Assembly: GCA_029204225.1 (NCBI GenBank)
Contig: CM055096.1
Coordinates: forward strand, 33,461,209 to 33,525,208
Origin: Diphasiastrum complanatum
Taxonomy: Eukaryota; Streptophyta; Lycopodiopsida; Lycopodiales; Lycopodiaceae
Direction: 5' to 3'
Length of the DNA: 64,000 bases
Below, in pieces: positions 54,451-64,000 of the stretch. Made by a program: the position numbers and the translations under genes. Numbering within the stretch: the stretch's first letter is position 1; each line of letters begins with the position of its first letter. Under the pieces are notes generated by a model that made no database searches, was not told the DNA's origin, and worked only from the letters and a program-made list of their open reading frames with translations.

Positions 54451-57400
54451 TTAGACTAAGGGTGGATTAGGAACAATGACAATCGGTAAAACCCATTCTA
54501 TATGCTCGATCTCATAAATGAAATCGACATCAAGCAGTCTCTGAAGCTCTTTCTTTATTAGATCCGCAACATTAGGATTACAGCGATAGAACTTTGTAAC
54601 CTTTGGAATTGCATCAGATATTAAAGGTATGGTGTGTTCAATAACTGACGTCATACCCTTGAAATCTTGATAAGTCCATGCAAAGCAATCTTGATACTTA
54701 ATAAGTAACGTTCGAAGCGCTTGAAACTGTTTAGGATTAAGTTGTGATCCAACTTGTACAATCTTTTCTGGTTCTCCTAGTTCAGCAAGATTCATAGGCT
54801 GTGTTATAGCTGGGCCATCGTAAACATCTTTCAATTTTGGCACATGTTCTTCGGGTTCACGATGTGCTTTGGGTAACATGATAACCACATCATCCAGTGT
54901 ATAGTGTTTAAAATGTTCGGGCATATCATGTTGGACTACATCTGCTTGTTCTTTGTCAAAGGACTTGTCTTGGATCTTCGCTTGCCTTCTTAGCAGGAAT
55001 TGATCGTGGAGTTGATGACTTCTGAGAAGATAAACTCTTCTTTGAAGGTGAAGTCTTCCTAGATGATGATGTCTTGCTAGAACTTTGACTTGTAGAATCA
55101 TCCTTGACTTTTCCTTTGCCTTCCAATAAAGGTGGCACATTCTTTGAATCAATCTTTTGGGGAGGATTTTCCCATTTCAAGACCGTAATGTTGCTTGGCT
55201 TGTTTCTTCGTCATTGACCCTGTGATTCTATCTTCCTTCAATATAACTGCTTTTGGCGATTTTATTGTTGGTTCATCAGGAATATTGCGCACTCCAAATC
55301 TAGTCGGATCCGTATGATTTAAAATCTGCTCATCAGTAAGCTCTGCATTGTCATCATAAGTCAAACATGACTCACGGGAATGAGTTCATCTTCAATTAGA
55401 TCTGGTATAGGCTCCATTGATATCCAAGCTACATTCAGCGCATTCAATGGAAAAAGTGATCGGGCGATCCTATAATAAAATCTCGTTCAGATCTGATTGA
55501 TTATCTTGTTGACACATATATCATGTTGTACAGTTAATCGTTGCAAGAGCTTCATTCCAGTTGACAATATTGGTTTGAGAATCGTAACGAACTCCCAAAT
55601 TTTTTTCTGGTCGGTCACAAGTATGATCCATTGTTGATGAATCATCATCCTCTTTTTGAACCACTGGTCTGATAGTCCAAGTTGCAGGATCAACCTTGAC
55701 TGCACGTTCACAATTTTTAAAAGTGATTTTTCTAGTACCCCGGTTATGAATTTCTTGCACAACTTGTAACCATGGGCGTCACAATAGGACTCGGTAGACA
55801 TTTGGTGCTTTGGGTAAGTCCATTACTACAAAAGTAATGACGAACTGTACTCCGGCAATTCTGACAAATATATCTTCAACCATTTCTCGCGGACGAAATG
55901 TTGTTTGATCAGCTAGCTTAATGGCAAAAGTCACAGGTTTTATCTTTGTAAGGCCCCATTTTGCACATAGCTTTGTAGAAATCAGGTTAACTCCCGAACC
56001 GCCATCTATCACAGCTACCCAAACAAGGTAGTGTCCTTGACAGTCCATGTTGTAATAGACTCCAAATGTCGTTGGTATATTAGTTAAGGGTATAGAATCA
56101 GCAGGTACTGGATCTGCTACCGGTTCTTTCCGCTTCTATGCTCTGGTTTTGCTTGATTGTTATTAAATTTACAAGAGTTGTAGCCGATGGTGGCTTTGGT
56201 TTTGTTGGACATTCCTTATAGCAATTCTCATAATCACAATCACGGCAGAATGGTACAAATTTTCTTTTATTTGGACATTCTGCAACTCTGTGATTTTCTC
56301 CACATGCAAAGCATCCAAGTGGTGCTTTGGTCCTGTTTCTAGATGCTTGTTGTTGCACGGCAGCATAAATAGCATATTGTTCTGAAGATCCACCTTCTAG
56401 TTCCATTGCTCGGCACTTCTATAAGGTTCTGGTTTCATCAAATTGGCAGGAGGAGCGGGCTGCTTTGGTGAGGCAGGTAAGGCTAATCATTCCGGGTATC
56501 CAAGAGCAGATTGATGAGGTCTAGCTGCTGGATTTCCTCCATAATGTGGTTCTTGATATCCCATCTGGACATATCGTTGCTAAATTATCCGAGGATTGAA
56601 GTTGCAAAAAGTAGTCTCATGATCAGGAAAATTACACAAATGGCATACACTGATTTCCATTCGTTTTTTTAATTGAGGACACTCATTCACTACGTGATTT
56701 CCTGTACAAATAGAACACGACACATTTTTCATGGTAGGAAAAGTCTTTGCAAACTTCTCAAGTTCCTTGTTCGCTTGTCCATGGAAATCTTCCAATGCTT
56801 TGACCTTCTCATCAAATTGCAACTGCAACTTTTCCATCTGTTTTTGTTGGTTATTCCCGAGTTTCTTGAACTCATTAAGCATCATTTCTGCAGTTGCGTT
56901 GACATTCGTTGATGCAATAGTGGTGGATGTCGTAGTGGTCTGCCTTGTTGTATAAGAGAACATACTGATATTCGGCTCATCGCTTGAATCTTCATCCTCC
57001 TCCTGAATTGCATCATCCATAACATTTTGCAAAAGTGTGTACTCATTATGGCGTTTCAGCTCACGTCTGATCCTTTTAGGTAAACCTTACAAAAACCACA
57101 TATCATGGCATTTTCGTTAATTATCTCAGGTTTGCACTCAGATCTGAGGCGTTTTACCTGTTCAATGTAATCTCGAACCATTTTCCGCTTTCCCATTTTA
57201 ATTTCATTTAAAAGTAAAAAAGGGTTGTCCATAAACTTTCGAGGTTTGAACCGTGTGATAAGGGCTCATTTAACAGTCTCCCAATCTGTATGCTCAGTTT
57301 CATCTTGATTATAATACCAATCTTGTGTTGCGCCTGTTAAGGCCATAGGAAAGAGCTTAAGTTTATCCTGGGAAAAAACTTTGCCATAGACTTCACAAGA

Positions 57401-57480
57401 TTCATAATAGATCTGAAGAAATCTAACTGGATCCATTGTATTCGGGTAGATCAAAACGGGGTGCTCTTCTAACAATGATT
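54451..57480 (-). pseudogene. Athila/Tat-like gypsy gag-pol remnant
   Basis: Right to left: Gag capsid (PVRFLQIYYESCEVYGKVFS; LFPMALTGATQDWYYNQDE), then four zinc-knuckle-like modules in two clusters (CSICTGNHVVNEC, CHLCNFPDHETTFC, CFACGENHRVAEC, CRDCDYENCYKEC). Next a protease (VIDGGSGVNLISTKLCAKWG, 56000-55950), a Ser/Lys-rich spacer, and the start of RT (YQDCFAWTYQDFKGMTSVIE; FIYEIEHIEWVLPIVIVPN), ending at a stop at 54451. The rest of RT, RNase H and integrase is absent. Several frame breaks. Confidence 0.82.
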
Positions 57481-58720
57481 GGATTGACTTCCTGAGGAGC
57501 AGCCAACTTTACAAATTAAATCAAGCAGACAATGAGATTGGATCTAGATTTCCAATCAAAACTATCTCAGATCATATCTGCTAGATCTCTTCCACTTGAC
57601 AAGAATTATATTTTTCTATATCGTGAAAAAGATTTTGAAAATCAATCAATCGATACTTCTCAAAAATCAAAAAATTCTCAGAATCAACATCAGACTGTAT
57701 CAGATTTGACCCAAAATTTGACAGGGACTTGATCTAGAAAATCAAAACCTAAAAATAAAACTGACAAAGGTTCCCTAGGCAAAGGTTCACTTGGCGAAGG
57801 TTCAGCAGTGCTATTTTTGAAGAAAAAAAAAAACTCTCTAACAAGGCTTTTTTGATAAATTCTATGGAATTAACCTTCGCCGAATTCTCAAACTCATAAT
57901 CTGACTCAGATAAAGCTAGGGTAGAATTGACGAAGGTTTCTGGCACACAAAAACACAGTTTCCGTAGTTTGGCGAGGGTAAAAATATAGATTTTCTATGA
58001 TTTGGATAGGATGAATGTTCGCCGAACTCAAAAATAATAAATTACTTTAAATGGAATAATCTGAAAACTCGGCGAAGGTTCTGGCGAATAATCAAGAGTA
58101 ATACTGATATTTTTGCAAAAAAGAAACTTTTTTGGCAAAATATGACAATATGACAACTGATCCTTTGGAAAACCTTTTTTTTTCTGATATAATTCTTTGC
58201 CGACCTGGCAGTAGATAAATCTGAATCACACCTATGCACAATGAATCGGACGAAATTTTTTTTTTGTATTTTTAGGGTTTTGGTGTTTTTTTTGGTGTTT
58301 TTTTATGGTTTTTTTTATGTTTTTGGAACTCTGCTAGGAAGGATTGTTCGCCCTTCAAATTAAAGGTTCTATGATCAAAATCGAAGGTGTATGCAACTCA
58401 ACGAACGTTTTCTGAAAGAGGCCAAAAAATCATCAGTTCCAGACGATTTTTGCCTCCTTTTGACCAAAATCTGGTAGATTTGACCGATTTTTGTTTTTTA
58501 TGATATCTCAGATCCAAATGGATCTTAAGATTGGTGATCTGAATAGCTTTCCATGTTTTACAATCAGATTAGATTTCAAACAAGCAAATCCACTCAAATC
58601 AGACAAAATCGCTCCCAACTAACCCTAAATGCAGATTTAACACTATTCATGCCACGACAAGATGCCTAATGCAAACTAACCATCCAACAAATATGCTGCA
58701 AACTGAAAAATTGGCGTAGC
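57481..58720 (-). other. Leader of the Athila/Tat-like element
   Basis: No gene. The motif GGCGAAGGTT and close variants recur at least six times on either strand between about 57765 and 58080. Long T and A runs occur near 57820 and 58250-58310. Confidence 0.6.
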
Positions 58721-58738
58721 TCCCCGGCAACGGTGCCA
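58721..58738 (-). promoter_or_regulatory. Primer-binding site, tRNA-Asp type
   Basis: Minus-strand TGGCACCGTTGCCGGGGA is one mismatch from the complement of the plant tRNA-Asp 3' end (TGGCGCCGTTGCCGGGGA), the primer used by Athila/Tat-type elements. It identifies the lineage and the LTR boundary. Confidence 0.85.
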
Positions 58739-58742
58739 AAAT

Positions 58743-59485
58743 TGTAGTGGGTTTCTTTCTTGCCTATCCTCAATCCAAGATCCAATCAATCTAGCATCGA
58801 GGAGATGAAGTTAGTTGTCACGCGTAGATTCGTTCCCATGAGAGCGATAACATAGTTCAGATTTCAGCATGAATGGAAGATTCACGTCTAACTCTACCAT
58901 CCATTAACCCTAAGCATTAACACTACATTCATTAACACTAGATCCACAATGAAGATAGCTTACTCTTTCTCTCTCTCCCTTTCTCTCTCATTAAAAGTAT
59001 AAAAACATGCAATCCCAATAACAATCTGATTCAACAATTAGCAAAACACAATAAAAGCATGAGAGATGGAGGAAAAGTGATAGAGAGCAAGGACATTCAC
59101 AAATCTATTTCACAAGAGAACCAATCTGCTTTATTGAAATGAAGTCCATGTGTAGCAATCTCGAGTTGGTCTCTTTTTATAGTAGAGAGGAGAACCCTGG
59201 CCTCTGAATCCTATTGATCCATTTCCGCCTCCCTAACTATTCAAATTTAAAAAAGAGTGGGAACCATCCAGATTGGAGGGAAACCCAAGTTTATTCACTA
59301 ACTTGACATTTAGGCCCTGCAACATTACAAGTCCCGCAAAAAAGGCCTAAAGTCCTTTTATTAACTTTCTAATTAATCAAATAACTATGTGATCATCGGG
59401 TTGGACTTACACATGCAGGGTGCCAAATCCCTCTCACTTATTAGCTAGAGTTAGAGTTGCCTTGGGATCCGCAAACCCTCCAACA
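58743..59485 (-). repeat. 5' LTR of the Athila/Tat-like element
   Basis: 743 bp with TG...CA ends: minus strand begins TGTTGGAGGGTTTGCGG at 59485 and ends ...CCCACTACA at 58743. The 3' LTR is not in the window, so the element is truncated. Confidence 0.7.
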
Positions 59486-59499
59486 TTTGGGCATAAGCT

Positions 59500-60907
59500 A
59501 CTGCCACAGCCTGTTACGTGCTAAACAGATCCAGCACCAAAGCCGTCAACAACAACTCCTCATGAAGTTTGGCATGGGCACAAGCCTAGTGTCAATCATT
59601 TAAAAATCTTTGGTTGTATATGTTTTGTTCACATTCCTAAACAGCTTAGGAAGAAGCTGGATCATAGGACAAATAAATGTATTTTCATTGGCTACCCTCA
59701 TGAACATAAAGCTTATAAAGTTTATGATCCATCCACCAATGTAGTATTCGTCTCTAGGATTGTAATATTTTAAGAACATACATACTATGATTTCAAACAA
59801 CCATCGATAAACGATGCTATGTCATTTCATCCTATTTTATGTAGCATGGATTCTTCCAACGTTGATGTTCCTTCTACAAAACCTGCAGCTATAGCTATAG
59901 AACCCGAGCAGCCGACAGAACCTGTCATCAGACCAGACCAAGCTAGCTTGAACAGATCTTGAGAAATTCAAGAAGAAGCATCATCGCATCTTGGTCAACC
60001 AAACGTCCGTAGATCCTCATGGACTCTGACAGTTCCTGAGAGGTATACATCTCAATCATTCTGGACTTCATCAGAAGAACCAAAGAGCCGAGTTGAAGCA
60101 ATTAACTCCAAGGATGTTGTGAAGTGACAAGAAGCTATGGAAAGCGAGTACAACTCACTTTTGACGAACCAGACCTGGACACTGTTCAACTTTCTCACTC
60201 ATAAGAGAGTTATTGACAACAAGTGGATCCTCAAGAAAAAGATCAAATCTGATGGTTCCATTGCTAAATTGAAAGCGCGGTTGGTGGCTAAAGGATTCAC
60301 TCAAGTCCAAGGAGTGGATTATTAAGAAATGTTTAATTCTGTCATCAAGATGCAGTCAATCATGACTATGATTGAGTTAGCAGTCGCAGAAGACCTCGAA
60401 ATGCACCAAATGGATGTCAAGACAACATTTCTCAATGGCAACGTTAAAGAGGAGTTGTATACCTTTCAATTGGAAGGATTTGAAGTCAAAGGCCAAGAAC
60501 ACAAAGTGTGCAAGCTGCACAAAGCAATCTACGGTCTGAAACAAGCTGCAAGAGCATGGTTCGATAGAATCAACTCTTATCTCATTCAATTGGGATTTGC
60601 AAACAACTCAGCTGACTGTAATGTTTATTCGAAGCATATAGGCACCAATTCAGTTGTGATAAGTTGAGCTGTATTTCACTGTCACTGAATCCCAGATTTC
60701 ATGGCAAATCCAGACACATAGAAATCCAGTATCATTTCATTTGAGAGAAAGTTTTTTCAGGGCAAGTGATCCTTCAATATTGCTCCACAATAGAAATAGT
60801 CGCAAACATCTTCACCAAAGTGCTTCCCAGGATCAAGCATCAAAAGTTCTTCAACATGCTGAACCTGACAAATATACCAAGACACCAACCGTGATCTTAA
60901 GGAGGAC
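59500..60907 (+). pseudogene. Copia pol remnant (integrase end, RT, RNase H end)
   Basis: Integrase C-terminal zone in broken frame (59560-59770). Then RT: 60137-60667 with one TAA at 60323-60325, reading MESEYNSLLTNQTWTLFNF, KSDGSIAKLKARLVAKGFTQ, MHQMDVKTTFLNGNVKEELY and HKAIYGLKQAARAWFDRINS. It jumps from CNVYSKHIG past the YVDD box to the end of RNase H (HIEIQYHF ... NIFTKVLPRIKHQKFFNMLN) near 60720-60890. A polypurine tract CTTAAGGAGGAC (60896-60907) ends it. Dead copy. Confidence 0.87.
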
Positions 60908-62056
60908 TGTTGAAAATTAAGCCCACAATTGTCTCCTTGGTGAATGACTAATTTCCATTTCATGATTCTTCTTGCACGTTTATTGATCTTTGATCTAGGG
61001 TCAGGCGAAACCTATTTTGGGTTCAAAGTCTGTTCATCTGATACCTGCAGGAATCACAAACTCATACAGCCAATTTATTTGAAGAACGTCTACAACAGGC
61101 TTCCGGCTGATCTCCAACAAAGGGTAACAATCATATCATAATTTTAAGTTCAGATGTTAAGTTTGATAACTTGAAGTCATTGAAGAATTGGCCATCTTCA
61201 AATACTTCCACAACCTTGCATTTGCAACAAGTCTACAGATTTACATTACTTTCGCGACAGTCTACAAAAATACTCTAAGTGTCGCAACGGTCTGTAGAAA
61301 TGAACTATGTTCGCCACAGTGTCGCCTTTTTCGCATTTTCTCGAAATACGAAACTAGCATAATTCAACAGTTTTGAAATAGTTCAAAAGTTTAACTGTTT
61401 TAACACCTTCGGCCTTTTCGCATTTTTCTGAAAAATGTGAAGAGAGAGAAACTTCTCTAAGGTCATCTATTTCATGAGTTAAACTGTTTTAAAGACAGCT
61501 TTGCCTTTTTGAGGGCACCTTCACCTTTTTGAGAGCACCTTTGGCTTTTTCGCAAAATCCCGAAGAGAGAGAAAATGATCAAGGTCGTCTATTTTGAACG
61601 AGAAACGTTCCCAGCCACTTTCCGAAATTTGTGAAGTGAGAGAAAACCACTTCACGCAAAATGCGAAATGAGAGAATTTGTGATGTCCTTGTCCACATCA
61701 ACATTCCCTACGGGTTGACAGTATATACTACGTATAGTTGTCACATAAGTCATATACTTCCAAGTACAATGACTTACCTAATTAGGTGCAATCATTTAAT
61801 GTAGTTAATACATGGATGCAATCTATAAATAGATCATCCCAGCACAGATTACATGAGACGCTCCATCCATGAGACGCATGATTTTGAGCCTCCCAGTTAC
61901 ACCGTCATTATGGTTGTAACTGCCATTGTTGTGCTTCAGTGTAATATAGCAGCAATACGCTTTTCTATCTATGTATAATGTAGATGAATGCTTGTTGTGA
62001 TTGAATGCACTTCATTGTTGTTTGATCGCGCTTGTTTACTCACTCTGATCAGAACA
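60908..62056 (+). repeat. 3' LTR of the copia remnant
   Basis: Starts TGTTGAAAATTAAGCCC after the polypurine tract; a TATA box TATAAATA lies at 61824-61831. 61320-61690 contains repeated blocks around CCTTTTTCGCATTTT and GAAGAGAGAGAAA. The right end at ...GATCAGAACA is a guess (CA end). Confidence 0.6.
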
Positions 62057-63592
62057 CGGACGTCTACGACTCCTCAGTTTCTGATCAGACGATGGCTGTG
62101 TTTGATGCCATGGGAACTCGCGATATCATACTGCTCTTCCCATCTATTGGAGAACTAAACGTCACATTGAATCCATTTTTCAGTAATACCACACACAAAC
62201 CATCTCTAATCTTTTCGGTGAACTGTACTCTTGTTTTTTAGTATGAACTAAATTTTAAGATCTTGTTAGGCAATTAGAACACTTAAAGCTATGATTATAT
62301 TTTGCATAAGCTTTCTATTAGACTATTTTTGCATTTAGCAGCTGATTGTAATGGGAGAGCTGTTCTACAATGTTCTTGCTCTCTTCTCTGTTCGCGTTCT
62401 TCCATCTCCCTTGCCCCATCAGATTTCAATGACTATATGTCGTGACTCACTGAATTAGATTTCATATAATGTACTATTTTAGATTTCATTCCCCAAATAG
62501 AGAGATTTAGAAAATTATAAGTTACCAATATGTGTAAAAGATGAATAAACTGGCTATCAAAAGATATTTGATATAGGTGGCCAATACAACCTGTATATTT
62601 CAAATAATAATTTCACCATTTGCTGATAATTCTCTAGTATTAATTCTCTCCCATACATTAACTATGTATGACCAATGATGGATCGAGTGATTAAAGAATC
62701 AACTTCACACACAACTTGATTAATTAGAGATTTCTCAATATGGAATCTGCAGCCATGACTCATTAGTTAAGCAATACTTGCAAATGACTTGGATAATCAA
62801 ACATCTCCTCTCATTCTACCTCTCACAATTTTACATAATTCATAATGATACTAGTGTAATTTAATCACATGTATGCTTCAGCACAATTTGGACTCGAATA
62901 ATCTCAAAGTATTATGCGAACTTTATATAACATTCATCATTAATTGGAATGAGACAAAGTTTACAGACTAAGTAAACTCTGGAAAAATAGTCAACAACAT
63001 ATATTCATTCATTCATATAGTAATCATCAATAGTTCACTCTAAAATATAGGCAAAGAGTATTTGCTCATCAAACTATTCTTATCAAAATCTGTAAATTAC
63101 ATGGGCTCTTTATAGTCTCACGATTGTAATTGTCATAATTGTAATTATCGGGTTCGATTTATTTTCCGACCCTAGATCGATAGTGAAAATCTGATCTAGT
63201 GGGAATCTGATGCATATAAAATCCGATCTGGATCGATTTCATACTTAAACTCTAAAACACTGAAATACTATAAAACTATAGAGAATTAGTTGTATAAAAC
63301 TAAAAGTTTACAAGAATAAAAATTAAAAAACTATCACGTGACTTAAAAAAGCCGTCACATGTCCTCGCCCTCAGATTCATCAAGTCTTTCTGATGACGAT
63401 TTCAATGAATAGGTTTTCCCAGCCAGCATTGGTAGGTACTCTTTTTCAGAATAGGTACCAATCCTTATTACAATAACCTTTTAGACCCAGAAGAAATGCG
63501 TATTCAATCATCCACAATTGTTCAACATTCCAAAACTGAGACATGTAACTAAATAAGTTTCTTTTGAGATGTAGAATTTCTTTCATCAATAC
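62057..63592. other. AT-rich spacer, no gene seen
   Basis: About 1.5 kb of strongly AT-rich sequence. Only trivial open frames. Confidence 0.55.
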
Positions 63593-63994
63593 CTGGCTGG
63601 GTTCAGTCCTTGGCCTGACCTCTCTTCTTCTCTTCTTATCCTTGGGTGCTGCTGCTTCCTTCGCTCTGGAGTACTCACTTCTCTGAACAGAAGGATCAAC
63701 AAAATGATCATCATCATTATCATAATCGAATTCTTATATCATTGTCAGCATTTGTGCTTCTCGATCCTTCATCACTGGTTTAGTTGTCTTAAACTGCTTC
63801 AGTTGCTCCTCCAATTTTCGAATTCGTTGATGATCTCTGGGATTCATGCATTCCACTAGGTCTTTCTGGTGGCTTTTTACTCTCTCACTGGTCTCGGGTT
63901 GATCATCATCTGAACTCATAGACCCTTCCTCCTCTGCTTCCCTGAAAACAACAGTCAAAAGAGCTCGTTTTCTTTCTGTAAGGGGTTCAACAAT
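63593..63994 (-). pseudogene. Unidentified charged ORF or exon with one in-frame stop
   Basis: Minus strand open from 63994: 86 codons (VEPLTERKRALLTVVFREAE; GSMSSDDDQPETSERVKSH; RIRKLEEQLKQF), TAA at 63736-63734, then 47 more in-frame codons (EFDYDNDDHFVDPSVQRSE; KDKKRRREVRPRTEPSQ) ending exactly at a CAG|GTATTG donor (63593/63592). A possible acceptor TTGTTTTCAG lies at 63951-63942. It is charged, with a short heptad segment and a basic, NLS-like patch. Either an exon of a host gene or a retroelement Gag-like scrap. Family not recognised. Confidence 0.4.
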
Positions 63995-64000
63995 TTAGTC

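Noticed and set aside
1-64000. tRNA, rRNA or organellar inserts
   Set aside because: Reading through the window I saw no cloverleaf-type gene with A/B boxes and no rRNA or plastid sequence; the tRNA-like strings are retroelement primer sites. A tRNAscan-type search would be needed to exclude a tRNA fully.

Overview
This window is nuclear DNA from a land plant with a large, repeat-rich genome. It is AT-rich, has no dense gene array, and is mostly nested retrotransposons in all states of decay: Ty3/gypsy chromoviruses, an Athila/Tat-like gypsy element, Ty1/copia elements and an APE-type LINE family. A ~29 kb intron filled with transposons fits a gymnosperm or a fern. I cannot name the species from sequence alone.

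Only one host gene can be reconstructed, on the minus strand: an FLX-like coiled-coil protein (FLOWERING LOCUS C EXPRESSOR family). Its three coding exons are 40248-39674, 10691-10540 and 10415-10300, in matching splice phase, giving about 280 codons. Intron 1 is ~28,982 bp. A CT-rich candidate 5'-UTR exon lies at 53289-53521. Everything between 10.7 kb and 39.7 kb is therefore intronic, and much of 40.3-53.3 kb may be as well.

Layout: 1-9646 is two nested chromovirus copies on the minus strand. The younger copy (3130-9529) has apparently identical 358-bp LTRs and a GGCAC target duplication, and sits inside the 5' LTR of the older copy. 9647-10299 is the region downstream of FLX. 10300-10691 holds FLX exons 3 and 2. 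13582-18442 is LINE copy L1 between two CT microsatellites. 18443-23320 is old LTR-element debris plus an unidentified coding remnant. 23324-24015 is a dispersed repeat. 24036-28307 is copia and chromovirus wreckage. 28308-31521 is a diverged chromovirus. 33751-39427 is LINE copy L2 plus a truncated third tail, again between CT tracts. 39674-40248 is FLX exon 1. 41819-42175 is a LINE 3' fragment. 42557-44892 is a disrupted chromovirus. 47028-52060 is another copy of the dispersed repeat, split by a non-autonomous copia element (48074-51958). 54451-59485 is an Athila/Tat-like element. 59500-62056 is a copia remnant with its LTR. 63593-63994 is an unidentified open frame.

The most interesting material is the LINE family. 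Its copies are bounded by (CT)n tracts at both ends. ORF1 and the endonuclease are in one frame, separated by UAG, with no ATG in between. All three copies carry a PCNA-binding (PIP-box) motif at the ORF2 C-terminus. The 3' UTR ends in a small hairpin with one compensatory base-pair change.
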